Shown: positions 10,060 through 20,222, numbered from the stretch's first letter. The stretch is DNA of 51,326 nucleotides from Chara braunii (GCA_003427395.1 BFEA01000182.1:326707-378032); one strand, 5' to 3'. Notes: a model not told the origin generated them from the letters alone. Made by a program: numbers and translations.

Positions 10060-11390
10060 CAAATGTCAGCCTCCTCTGTCCATAGCTGTACTGCCTCCAG
10101 CTACCAGCACACTCGACAACTCACCCAACACATGCCACGTGTCACCCCTGGCATGCCAACACAGCAGCTCATTGGAGTCTGCCACGTCAGCACATCAAGA
10201 ACCCGGAGGTATACAAGGGGATGCCACGTCAGCAATGTGTGCTTGTCACACGCATACACTGGCATGCCACATCAATGCCCAATCAGCAGGTAATCACGGC
10301 ACAGATACATGCCACGTCAGACCATATCCTGCCAAGAAACAATATGCCACATCAGCGGTACCAATGCCATGTCAGCCTGTTGCCAATGCAGCTCTTCAGG
10401 CTTCATCATAGCCTTGTCATCATCTTCAAGGGACGGTTACTCGCAACTACCATGTCTAGACTTGCAGTATGACCGCGCGCGTTAATAAACGCGTTTCATA
10501 TTGGACTTGCGGCAACTCCCACTTACCTGGGTGCCACGTCAGCACCTGACAGCAGACAGCAGATCGCGATGAAGAGATGCTCTGATACCAAATTGCAATG
10601 AACCCAGATCGTGAGAACGGTTATCAACAATGCAAGTCCAGATAAATGTCAACAGCTGATGAGTACCAATAATCAAGACCGTGTCTAGACAGAATGAGAC
10701 GAGATAACATACACAGACGAAGAAGAGAGGAGGGAGATTAGACAAAGGAGAGGAAAATTCAATGCCCACTCCTGCTTCGGGCTCCCTCCTCCAGCACCAC
10801 TTCAATAATCAACAGTCTGAACGAGTATCTGAAGTAACCTCAAGGTGCCACAGGGCACATCTAATTAGTTCCTCATCAGCTCTGGAGCAATGTCGATATG
10901 AAGACAATCAGGTACGTAGTCACGATCCCTCCACAGTCCTGATCTTCCTCTTCTTCGCAACCAGTCACCTCATGTAGACAGCGTGGACAATGCCACGTCA
11001 GCAACCAAGACAGGTGGCATATGCCACATCATGAATGAAGACCAATAACAGCGCCACATATACCAGAGGCAGCGCCACGTTAGCATGCCACGGAGACCAT
11101 AGGCTGCGCCACCTAAACCAGAGGCATCGCAACGTCAGCATGCCACGTAGACCATAGGCAGCGCCACATAAACCAGAGGCAGCGCCACATCAGCATACCA
11201 CGTAGACCACAGGCAGCGCCACAGATACCAGAGGCAGCGCCATGTCAGCATGCCTGACGTACATTGCCAGCGTCGCCTCTCCCTCGTGTCGTCCGCAGCT
11301 CTGATGCACAGCCAGCGTCTAGCCAGCGTCGTACTAGCATAATGCCAGTGTCGAGTCAAAGTAAAGCCAGCGTTGAACCAGCATAGCAAG
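10060..11390. repeat. Region of repeated CCACGTCAGC-type motifs and a ~62-bp tandem repeat
   Basis: Variants of GCCACGTCAGCA recur at irregular spacing from 10135 to 11245. From about 11050 to 11260 they fall into a tandem unit of about 62 bases containing ACCAGAGGCAGCGCCAC and CATGCCACGTAGACCA. A GCCAGCGTC motif recurs at 11268-11375. The part above 10594 lies where the minus-strand element's 5' LTR should be. CACGTCA resembles plant bZIP/ABRE-type binding sites, but that reading is inference. Confidence 0.7.
10579..10590 (-). promoter_or_regulatory. Primer-binding site of minus-strand gypsy element
   Basis: The minus strand reads TGGTATCAGAGC, the exact plant initiator tRNA-Met primer-site sequence. 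The LTR edge is the TG at 10594-10595 on the plus strand. Gag follows downstream on the minus strand. Confidence 0.75.
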
Positions 11391-11766
11391 ACTGAATGCT
11401 GACCACCTCGAGGCGAGACTTTAAGTAGTGTTTGGCGAGGCTCTCTGGCCTCGAGTCTCCACCCCTCAGTCGTCCAGATTGAGTCACAGCCGAAGGCCTA
11501 GATTGTACAGTTGCAGAGTTCCCCCTTGGACTTGATGCTGTCTGGGTACCTGCATACAAACAAGTGTGTGTGCTTGACCCGTGGCCTGGACTGGGTACCT
11601 TTGGAATTTGACTGTTGGGTTCGCGACAGTTGACAAAAGTCAACTGTAGCACGCCCAGGCCCTGAATCCCTGTGTGGGGTCCCTTACCTCGTTTTTGGCC
11701 TGGCTGAGGGCAGCCAGGTCGGCCCTCAGATTTCCACGAGGCATATGGCATGGGTTATTGCACGCA

Positions 11767-11778
11767 GCTCCGATACCA
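11767..11778 (-). promoter_or_regulatory. Second minus-strand primer-binding site
   Basis: The minus strand reads TGGTATCGGAGC, the same as the site at 772. An LTR-like TGATACATG starts at 11781 on the plus strand. Its downstream ORF (11356-11751, minus) is Pro/Ser/Gly-rich and not recognised. This suggests a third LTR element, or a nested LTR, with its LTR above 11781. Confidence 0.55.
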
Positions 11779-11780
11779 AC

Positions 11781-13640
11781 TGATACATGCTCAGTCGAGC
11801 AATGTATATGGAGCCAAGGATCCGCAAAGTGATGAAAAGGACTCGTATGGACAATGCAGTGTTAGCAAAGCATCAACCAGCAATGTACCTCTAGAAAATA
11901 GCACAAAGTAGCGCAACGGAAGACTCAAAGATATGACCTGACCGATCAGATACTGACACGACCTCCCATCATACATCACACATGTGAGAGTAAAAGGAGG
12001 GACCACATACATGGAAGAAAGGTCCCTCCTCGTACACACACATGGGTAAGATACCACGGATGAGAGATGGGGGAGAGGCAGGATGAAGATGGAGGTGAGG
12101 AAGAAGACCAAGATCGCGATAGCGAAGTCCAGAAATAGCCTCCCTGCCGAATGTCCAATCAATGTCTGCCACAAAATGTCGAATCAGATCCTGGGCCAAT
12201 GCCCGATGTAACCTCTGCCTGTAACCTCTCTCTCTCTCTCTCTCTCTCTGAAAGAAGAAGAAGAAGAAGAAGAAGAAGAAGAAGAAGAAGAAGGAGGAGG
12301 AGGAGGAGGAGAAAGGAGGGAGAAGAGATGGAGGGCGAGACGAAGAAGAAGAAAGTGTCGTCCTCCTTGCTGTCTCACCTGCAGGTAACTGCCGCCATGT
12401 ACTAACCGCCGTCGTGGTCCTGTGCAGGTCGCCGGCGTGGAGCACGGCTATGACGCCCAGGTAAGTACCGCCGACGCAGGTATGGCCTCCATCCCTCTTC
12501 CTGCCTACACCTCTACCTCTACCCCAGCATAGCGCGGTAGCGCTGTAGTGCTGGTTCAGCAGCATGTCGCTCAAAGAAGTGGGCTACTCCAACTCTCCCG
12601 TCTGTCCTGGCCGGGCCCAGCTATAAGTAGTGCTGGGCCTCGTCGGTCTGCCTCCGTGTGCCTCTGGTCCTAGGCCAAAAACGTGGCCTACTGGGTCTGG
12701 GTCCCAACCGGACGCCCAGACCCTGCCTGCTGATGCAGCAGGGACGTCCGTAACTGGACGAGCACGAACCTGGCCTCAAAGGGCCCTGCCTCCTGGTGTA
12801 CCCATCCCAAGGCGCAGCCTTGGAGACTGCAAGTCCGAAATGATGCCTGAACAAACAAAAATAAGACAGCAAACAAATAAATAAATAACTGAATGCCGTA
12901 AATCAAATCCTGCCCCTAGGGGCCGCCGTGGGCCTCCAGGGTGCGCGTCAAAAGGGCGTGTGGCCTGGGGGCCCCTTAGCAACCGTCGGGCCCCTGAAAT
13001 GGGGCCCGTGTGCAGGTGCAGCATGTAACATTTCAGTTCGGGCTCAAAGTTATCTGGATTTCTATGGAGTGCTGCAATCTGGTTTATTGTCATTCACATT
13101 GCTCATTTCCATGCATTTCCCTGTTGTCCACTGCACACTCCCAGGCAGTCCGAACCTTTGCCTTCGTGTGCAAACACAACCAGTCATCCTGTGGCTGGTA
13201 AGATGCCACCGTTGCCCTATGTTCATGGCTATCCGTGGGTAGATGAGGTGAATATGATATTATTGCTGTATGGGTAGTAATGTTTGCAAGTGGGGGGAGG
13301 TGTTGAAGTTGGAGGATTACGCTAACATAATAAGAGTCGCTCCCCACACGTGGTTAACCAGGGGTGTTATTTTCGACGAATTTTGCACCGAATTGCACTG
13401 AAACTGTCATGTTGTGCTGATTTTTTGCTTTTTTTCTTGTTTTTCTTTTTGTGTGATATATATGTGCTTTAGGGTATGGGATGTGTGCAGTTTTGACGTG
13501 TTTGCATCAATGAAGAAAAAGTTGGGATTTTGTTGAATTCATTGGACGCTTCATTTTGACTCGGACAGTGTCTTTGTGTTAGGGTTTCAGTGTTTTTTTG
13601 TTGTTTTTTTTCGTTTTTTTTGGCCTGTTTCCTTTTTTGA
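11781..13640. other. Non-coding region with GA/GAA microsatellites
   Basis: The part next to 11781 is probably LTR sequence. A (CT)n tract is at 12226-12249, (GAA)n at 12254-12292 and (GGA)n to about 12310. GC-rich sequence fills 12600-13010, and T-rich sequence 13410-13640. The 22-base motif at 13350-13371 recurs at 30052-30073. ORFs crossing the microsatellite are low-complexity artefacts. Confidence 0.6.
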
Positions 13641-13643
13641 TGT

Positions 13644-14714
13644 TTGCACTATGGTCTCATATCATTTGTTTTTAAAATTTTTGATGAAATCCGCACCGCA
13701 ATTGCCAACGAAAACGGCGTTTACTTCTGGCAGGATTTGAAAGCCACAATAGAGGGGCAAACTTCGAAGCTGCAGCTTGAAGAGGTGAATCGCAGAAAGA
13801 TGGAACGTGAGCTTGAAGAGGAAAGGAGAGCAACCTTACAACTACGGAACCTGCTCGACAGTGCTGTGGAAGATCAAAAGTCTCTGGAAGAGGACTTGCG
13901 GAGAACCATAACAAGGTTGGAGATGGAGAAAGCTTCGGAAGCAGGGAAGGCTTCGTCACTGGAGAAGAATGTGGTGAGACTGAAAAAGCGAAAACGGAGG
14001 TTGGAGAAGGAGAACCAGCATCTGGAGATAAAATGCAAAGAGGCAGAGATAGAGAAGGAGCGATTGGATCTTCAACTGTCAACCTTACGTTCTGAAAAGA
14101 CGACCTTAGAGACCAAGAATAAAAGGCTTAAATTGAGAAAGCAGAAGTGGATCGAAGAGAGGACGTTGCTCATGGAGAGAGTTACTCAGAGGGAGAAGGC
14201 TGTAATCATCGAAAGCAAACGAGCAGACGAGGCGGTTTATGAAAAGCAACTCATGGCTAAGAAACTACAGGATGCAGTATGCGAGCTTACAATGAAGGAA
14301 GAACGAATCCAAGAGCTTCAGAAGGAGAACAAGAAGCTGCGGAGAGAGTTGCTGAGCTCCAGGGAGAAACACGAGCAGCTTGCGGAAATCGCTAGAGAAG
14401 ACGCTCCTGGGAAGATGAAAAAGAAGAAGAAGAAGAACAAGAAGAAGAAGCAGCAGCAGCAGAAGCAACAGGAGGAAGAGGAGGAGGACGGGCAAAAGGC
14501 AGACCCTGCCTCTATACCAGGAATGGTGAATGAGCAACTGCAACCCATGGACGAACCACAGACAGGCAACAAACCGGCAAAGCTTTCTCGGTGTAATCCT
14601 GCCAGTGCAGCCTTACAAGCTCGTTGCGAGGGGAAGAGGAAACGAGACAGCTGCCAGGTTGATGACAATGTATCAGCTGAGGTGAATATGAGGTCAAGGT
14701 GCCGGCCTCAGTAG
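13644..14714 (+). CDS. Long coiled-coil protein, hypothetical (356 codons)
   Basis: This is the longest uninterrupted, non-transposon-like ORF. From about residue 30 to 250 it is a continuous heptad-rich coiled coil (LQLEEVNRRKMERELEEER; LEKENQHLEIKCKEAEIEKE). A Lys/Gln/Glu run follows (about 14418-14485, KMKKKKKKNKKKKQQQQ), then a polar C-terminal tail ending in SRCRPQ. There is no catalytic motif. The first ~25 codons lie in T-rich sequence and may be intron or leader, so the true start is uncertain; an in-frame entry near 13680 is possible. Codon use looks coding-like and stop-free for over 1 kb. It could be a cytoskeletal-type or gag-derived protein, or an exon of a larger gene. Confidence 0.45.
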   Translation: MHYGLISFVFKIFDEIRTAIANENGVYFWQDLKATIEGQTSKLQLEEVNRRKMERELEEERRATLQLRNLLDSAVEDQKSLEEDLRRTITRLEMEKASEAGKASSLEKNVVRLKKRKRRLEKENQHLEIKCKEAEIEKERLDLQLSTLRSEKTTLETKNKRLKLRKQKWIEERTLLMERVTQREKAVIIESKRADEAVYEKQLMAKKLQDAVCELTMKEERIQELQKENKKLRRELLSSREKHEQLAEIAREDAPGKMKKKKKKNKKKKQQQQKQQEEEEEDGQKADPASIPGMVNEQLQPMDEPQTGNKPAKLSRCNPASAALQARCEGKRKRDSCQVDDNVSAEVNMRSRCRPQ

Positions 14715-15018
14715 TAACACGGCAGAACCAACTTCCTTTGTTAAGTTACTGCTGGCATGGTACCGTCTTCCCCTGAACACAACTCGTACAAACGGATAGG
14801 CTGCTTTCCATTCGAATACAATGAATATGCGTTCTATTCGAACAGCCCTGATTTTAAAATACAACACGCGTGTGTTGTATTCGAATTTCGGAAATTTAAA
14901 AAACTCGAATACAACGCATGTGCGTTTTGTTCGAGGGAAGGTGGTAGTCAAGATGTGGACCTCAGTAGCAACACGGCAGAAGCAACGTCCTTCGTTAAGC
15001 TAGTTACTCCTGGCATGC
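14692..15018 (+). repeat. Direct duplication of the coiled-coil ORF 3' end, flanking three palindromes
   Basis: Bases 14692-14760 and 14945-15018 are diverged copies. Both contain the GTCAAG..G...CCTCAGTAG context, so the ORF's stop codon is inside the duplicated unit, followed by CAACACGGCAGAA-type sequence. Between them lie three near-palindromes: 14811-14842, 14858-14885 and 14904-14935. All share CGAATACAA or its complement and a central GCG or CATG. Confidence 0.7.
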
Positions 15019-15874
15019 TCCCTTCAAGGAAGAGTTGCAATTCCCTCAGCTGTGTTGAAATATTTCCCGTCGCCATTCTTGTAAGAAACAAGTTTCCCTC
15101 GACGGCACTGACAAGTTTTGTGTCGCCCGCACAAAGCCCCCTATGATGGGAATGTGCTTGTGCATGCTGCCTTTTTCAAGGGTTGTATGTTCTGGAAATG
15201 TGAGAAAGAGGTTTTCACTATTCGCTATTTAGCATTTCCAAGTCAGTGTGACATATGTGAAAGGCATGCCGTCCTGCATTGCCAGGAGATAACGCGACCT
15301 TGATGCGGGAAATGCGATCCGTCTGTGCTGGTGAGACATGGTACTTGGGACATGGTAGGTGGTGCGAAAATGCGGATGAAAAGGGAGATGACAAACACAC
15401 CACGATCTCCCGAAAAATCAGGCCAGCGGCTGCAGACAAAGAGGAAAGAAAACAAATTATGGGCATCGGATCATCAGTCCAACAGTGCAACTGAAAAAGG
15501 GTGGGTCTCCTCGTAGCCGGGGTGTTCAAGAAAGATAGCTGCGGTTTAAGGAAGGTAAGGATTTACGAGCATTGATATGATTGTTGAAGGCTGTGTACGG
15601 AAAGGGAAGAGGAAGAAGGAAATGGGAAATTGGCAAATTGCAAAGAACACAGGATGTGTGAAAGAGTCAAGAGGCAGTCACAGAGGAAGTTATGGGACAG
15701 TTAGCAATGGTGACAATGTCGGGTTGAACTGAGATAAAAAAAAAATGCCGAAAAAGAGATGGAAAAGCTGTATCATATTATCCATATATGTACATCAAGA
15801 AGAGCACACATACGTTGCTTATAAGTTCAAAAGTTCAATCGATGGGGCACAGCAGGAATTAAATGAGATTGCGG
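15019..15874. other. No recognisable gene
   Basis: Only short ORFs without family resemblance are present on both strands. The A-rich run at 15737-15745 and neighbouring AT-rich DNA precede the U6 retrocopy. Confidence 0.5.
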
Positions 15875-15892
15875 AAAAAAAACGAAGTATGC
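15875..15892 (+). repeat. Target-site duplication, left copy, of U6 retrocopy 1
   Basis: An A-run followed by CGAAGTATGC is repeated exactly after the A-rich tail at 16003-16020. The A-run makes the exact length ambiguous: 10 bases are unambiguous and up to 18 are possible. Confidence 0.9.
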
Positions 15893-15911
15893 CGTCCTTC
15901 GGGACATCTGT

Positions 15912-15943
<32 letters not shown>

Positions 15944-15986
15944 GGCCCCTGCGCAAGGATGACACACATAAATCGAGAAATGGTCC
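15893..15986 (+). pseudogene. U6: U6 snRNA retropseudogene 1
   Basis: U6 snRNA is the catalytic RNA of the spliceosome. The copy runs from the GTCCTTCGGGACATC 5' hairpin through TTAAAATTGGAACGATACAG, the ACAGAGA box, the GATTAGCATGG segment and GCGCAAGGATGACAC to AATCGAGAAATGGTCC. It ends in an A-rich tail (15987-16010), not the T-run that stops Pol III. It is flanked by a direct repeat ending CGAAGTATGC (5' copy to 15892, 3' copy to 16020). No plant snRNA upstream element or TATA box is seen upstream. All of this fits LINE-mediated reinsertion, so it is a pseudogene though nearly full length. Confidence 0.93.
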
Positions 15987-16020
15987 AAAAAAAAAAAACA
16001 AAAAAAAAAACGAAGTATGC

Positions 16021-16355
16021 GCAACAGGTAGTTCTGAATCCTCGCTGCTTGTAGAGCATGGGCGATCATGATAAGGTCTGCAGAAGAAGGGGCAAAACTG
16101 TAAACTGATTCACTCAATTTCTTTGTTTTTTCTTTTCTTTTCTTTTCTTTTCTTTTCTTTTCTTTTCTTTTTGTAAGAAAGATGTGTATAAGACTACCAA
16201 CAAGCTGCAAAAGAATACAGATTGTGAAACAAGCGGAGGTGAAGGCTAAGTAGAGTTTCATGAACAGGTAGACGTGAGCATATGGGAGAGTACACAAAGT
16301 GTCGATGCTTTGGAGAGAAAGATGATGATGGATGGTTTCTCAGCATGGAAGGGAC
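16021..16355. other. Non-coding, with a (TTTTC)n microsatellite
   Basis: The pentamer TTTTC repeats about eight times at 16131-16172. No gene is recognised in the rest of the stretch. Confidence 0.7.
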
Positions 16356-16490
16356 TTGGTACTCGGTGTTACTGGGACATGGTACTTGAGTACTGGGATG
16401 TGGTACTTGGTGGTACTGGGACATGGTGCTTGGTGGTATTGGGACATGGTACTTGGTGGTACTGGGGCATGGTTCTTGGTGCTACATTGG
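16356..16490 (+). repeat. Minisatellite of GGTACTTGGTGGTACTGGGACAT-like units
   Basis: Imperfect units of about 20-25 bases built from GGTACTTGG, TGGTACTGGG and GACATGG are repeated about five times. ORFs through it are repeat artefacts. Confidence 0.75.
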
Positions 16491-18914
16491 TGTAGCAGGC
16501 ACACTGGAGGAGAGTAAGGATGGAACAATGAAACCACTGGATTTGGGTTGGCTGATGTCTGGCGAACCAGATTGACACTTTGCAGAATGGAAGGAGGCAT
16601 GCAGGACCATAAGGTCGTGGCATTCTCTTTTTCCTTGTCTTCTTTTTTTGCTTTGTTTTTGGAACTTTTTTTGGGTTCCCTGGGGGGAGCTGATGTCAGT
16701 GGGAATGGAGCGTGACATGAAACACACAGGGTGAAGGGTAAGATCGTATTGTGGGAGGAAGCGTTTGGTCTGAGGGGTAATGCCAGGGATGAGGATGGGG
16801 GCGATTGGAAGTGGGCAAGGGGGAGGAGACATAATCAGGGAAAAATATGGGCAAGAAGAGGTTATGGCGGTGCCGCCGGTGTGCATCATAATACACTGTA
16901 GGCCGTGTCAGAGCGGAAGATGTACTAGAAAATGGATCACGGGAGGCACGGAAACCTCATCAGGATGAAAAGCTAGAGCTGGAGGCCGACCGGGTCGAAT
17001 GGATGTTACTTCAGGTAGTAGTACATATTCAGTTTGGTTAGGTGCAGTTGTTCTTGTGTATTCAACAGAGACCCTTCACTCCTCTTGTTCGTCTTCCTTC
17101 GCTGCTTGATCACCTACAGAAGCACGGGCGCTAGAAGCACCAGCGCCATCAGGAAAGCAACGGACTCGACTGACCAGCTGCGACCCTCCCATAGGTATCC
17201 CTTTCAAGTCTTTGAGAGAGCACCGAGCATGTTCAACAGAAGACTTGCTTGTAGATATTCTTTGTCTGGATTCTTTGTCCTTGTCTATCTTCAGCTGTTT
17301 GTCTGCAAGAGGACCCTACAGGGCACGATAACACAGGCTGCATCGGTGCATGTACGGATGCCCAGGCGTGCATGTCGCAAGACGACAGTTTTGACCCTGT
17401 GGCAGGAGGGCTGGATTCGTGAGTGCCGTAGCAAATGTACTTCCTAACTCTACGCAGTTCTTAGCCTTCCCCGCAGCCGTGCAAGCTTTCGCCTTCTCCC
17501 TCTTTGGTTCTGTTAGTTTTTCTTACCAAGTTGGAGCCTTCTTTCGACTAGTGTTTTTTTTCAAGTTGGAGTGCTTCACTGAGTCCAAGCATGTGTGTTC
17601 TGTAGGATTCTTTTTGACCAGAGGATGGATGATTGTGGACAGGCAGTTGGCCAGGTACATTTACCATAACTGAGGTGCTGAGCTCTGGTATTTGTTTTTT
17701 TAGGACTGAGTTACTGAGATCTGCTATGGTTCGCAACAGACGTGGCACTCCAATTTTTTTAATCTGTTGCCCACTGTTACACAACCACTTTAAGGCATAC
17801 GTACTAAGGACCTTTTTGGGCGAATGTGGCCGTTATTACAGTCCGATACCACCAGAAAACTCCCCAGTGCGAGTATGCCCTTGCTCCTGGCAGCAGGCAC
17901 CGTGCCATTCACAGAAAATGGGGTGCATGTGTGCTTCATGGGTCTCTTTGTATGTGTGCTTTAACAGCCGTTGGATGTGGTTTGATGCATCTGTCAAATG
18001 CTGTTGAACTTTCTTCATGCTGTTTTTTTCCAATTTTGGTGACATATGGTCCATATAAATTTATAAAACACCATTTGCCGACTTTTTTTGCTTCTTGTTT
18101 TTTAACACAAACAAGTTCTTTTTTAATTGCTAAAGCTGGAAACCGGTCCAGCGTCCCTCAGATGATTATGGCTGCTCTATGCTTCCCTTCATTATGGCCA
18201 AGGCACTCTGAGATAGTGGCATTGATTGCTTCCGGTCTCCAGGAAGGATGCACCACCCCTCACCCCTGATTCCTGTGCATCTGCTATCTTTCTGTTCTGC
18301 TCTGAACAGCTCATTTGTATATCGACTTCTTTTTTTTTTTTACTTGTGGTCCTGGCTCCATATCCATTCTGCAGAGCATCAGTCCGGTTCCTGTCCACCG
18401 GCAATTCGAGAATTGGAATACATGGTGAATACTCTCACGCTTCCTTCCGTCTGGCCGAAGGAACCCTGACCAGCATTGATTGCTCCTATGTAGGAGGATT
18501 GACTGTGAGCTTGCCCTACCGCTTTTCCTCTCAGAATCCATTTTGATTCTGTCATATAGTTCGTGTGCAACAAGAAAAGAGGAGAGTTGTTTGTATTGTT
18601 GAGACTATGGTCTCAGTTTGCCCATCATTGGGTCGTCGTCCTTTCTGGAGTTTCACTGTGCCATTTTTTCCAGATCAATCTATTATCTGCCACTGTTGCG
18701 ATCTTTCCCTGTAGGAAACAGTCTCTCATAAAAGAATGTCTCTTGGTGGCTAGCCTTTCTGGTCTGACTTTCGTTGTTGATGTAACCTCACTCCATCTGC
18801 ACCGAATCTCAGTTTCTGTCATGCTCAACAGTAGGGCCCACATTTCTTCCCTGAGGTGTATATCGACTTCTTAGGTAGAGTCAGATTGGAAAAAGAGGAT
18901 GTCTGAGAGAAATT
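16491..18914. other. No recognisable gene in 2.4 kb
   Basis: ORFs of up to 147 codons exist (for example 17826-18269, plus), but none shows a known motif and they overlap others on both strands. A short duplication occurs at 17668-17695 and 17703-17730, where both copies carry CTGAG.T..TGAG.TCTG.TAT sequence. T-runs are common. Confidence 0.5.
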
Positions 18915-18930
18915 AAGCAAAGCAAGGTGC
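18915..18930 (+). repeat. Target-site duplication, left copy, of U6 retrocopy 2
   Basis: AAGCAAAGCAAGGTGC is repeated exactly at 19044-19059 after the poly(A) tract, a typical LINE-type duplication length. Confidence 0.93.
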
Positions 18931-18931
18931 T

Positions 18932-19022
18932 GTCCTTCGGGACATCTGTTAAAATTGGAACGATACAGAGAGGATTAGCATGGCCCCTGCGCAAGGATGA
19001 CACACATAAATCGAGAAATGGT
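18932..19022 (+). pseudogene. U6: U6 snRNA retropseudogene 2
   Basis: This is nearly identical to the copy at 15893. The visible differences are one base after the ACAGAGA box (GAGGATTAG instead of GAAGATTAG) and a shorter 3' end that lacks the final CC. An A-rich tail follows at 19023-19043. A perfect 16-base direct repeat, AAGCAAAGCAAGGTGC, flanks it at 18915-18930 and 19044-19059. No Pol III terminator is present. It is the product of a separate insertion, because the target-site duplication differs from that of copy 1. Confidence 0.93.
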
Positions 19023-19090
19023 AAAAAAAAAAGGAAAACAAAAAAGCAAAGCAAGGTGCAGTGTAGTGATGGGATGACGGTGGATGACGG

Positions 19091-19127
19091 TGACGCTAAT
19101 GCTGATGCTGATGCAGATGCTGATGCT
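19091..19127 (+). repeat. GCTGAT hexamer repeat
   Basis: GCTAATGCTGATGCTGATGC and similar hexamers read Ala-Asp repeats in one frame. It is embedded in a 79-codon ORF that also runs through the U6 copy, so coding is unlikely. Confidence 0.7.
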
Positions 19128-19346
19128 GGCCTTCAGCATTTGGCAGCTATCATGGGTATTGAGTAAAGGATAACAAGGCAAAGAACGTGAATAGGGGTAG
19201 ATGGGAGTGGAGAAGACTGGAGAAGACTGGAGTAGGTGGGAAAGGAGGGGAAAATGAAGAAAGGAGACGAGCGGAGATATCAAGAGAAAAGGAAAGACGG
19301 CGGGTCTGGACCTGCTGGACATGTCAAAGAGTGGTGGTTAGAGTTG

Positions 19347-19501
19347 ACTCACACTAGGCCCTTGTAATCGCAGAATCACAAAATCAGCTGATTTTGTGAT
19401 TCTGTGATTACAAGGGCGTCACCACACTACGCCCTTGTAATNACAGAATCACAAAATCAGCTGATTTTGTGATTCTGCGATTACAAGGGCCTAGTGTGAG
19501 T
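19347..19501. mobile_element. Foldback element: two head-to-head palindromes within a larger inverted repeat
   Basis: The outer ends ACTCACACTAGGCCCTTGTA and its complement pair over the whole length. Each half is itself a near-perfect palindrome of about 60 bases centred on CAGCTG (GAATCACAAAATCAGCTGAT and its complement). The central spacer is GTCACCACACTA. An N is at 19442. It has no coding capacity. The structure fits a foldback or MITE-type non-autonomous DNA element; no clear target-site duplication was found. Confidence 0.8.
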
Positions 19502-20222
19502 AAATGTCTTGACTATCACAGTTTCTGGAGTCGTTTGACCTTATTCCTCAGAAATGAGTTGGTAAAGTGAAGCAAACAATGGAAGCTCTGATGGATTGTT
19601 GCTGTCAGTTGAGGTAGAGTGATGTGATGGGCGAATAAGGCTGCGTTGACAGCTGGATATGGCACCTATATGACATGATCATATTATTGATATGAGGGGC
19701 TCTTTTCTTTGTTACCGGAGCGCAGAGTAATTGGCGTTGGGGTTGTTGGCCAAATGGCATGCCCTGTTGAGGGATGTGTGCCTGAGTCAGCTGCTGAAAC
19801 ATTGTGCAGCACAAGCATACCACATGTAGAGAGGCACAGAGTGAAGTCGACCACTTTTCTAAAGGGTATCACTAACCAGATGCCAGATGGTGACTCTGGT
19901 GACAGTGGCGAGTCCTTATCCTTCATCAGTCATGAATTGCATCCTCAGCAGAGTGCTGAGGTTCGATCACCTGATGAATCGGTGAAAGCCTGATGAAACA
20001 GTCTCTCATTGTCACCTTTTTCTTGTGGAGCTCTGTTTAACGAACACAGAACACACGCATTATGTTCGCTCTGTAGAGAGGGACCGAAAGTGCAGTGCTT
20101 ATACGACTGCACACCCAATGCCACAGTGTTCCTGGCATGTGGAAGCCATGCTGCCTCTGACATCTGTCTGCAGCACACAGTTCAAAAGCTTGGCCGAAAA
20201 CGCCAGTCCTTTGAATCACATG
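19502..20222. other. No clear gene; Cys-rich short ORF
   Basis: A frame at 20009-20227 encodes a Cys/His-rich segment (HALCSLCREGPKVQCLYDC). It is unrecognised and probably chance or part of a decayed element. Confidence 0.35.

Larger units (their letters stand above)
7184..10590 (-). mobile_element. Ty3/gypsy LTR retrotransposon, minus strand, pol deleted
   Basis: Reading the minus strand from 10590 down: primer site, leader, gag with a coiled-coil N-terminus, gag core, CCHC knuckle, protease. No RT, RNase H or integrase is found below 7220 before repeat A, so the element is internally deleted or truncated. Its primer site and flanking bases match those of the plus-strand element at 772. 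Frameshifts near 8800 and 8230 and an in-frame stop near 7570 show it is inactive. Confidence 0.85.

Noticed and set aside
10060-11390. CRISPR-like array from the regularly repeated motifs
   Set aside because: Repeats are degenerate, spacing is irregular and the context is a eukaryotic retrotransposon.
15893-19022. Functional U6 genes
   Set aside because: Both end in A-tracts instead of T-runs, lack upstream snRNA promoter elements and have target-site duplications.
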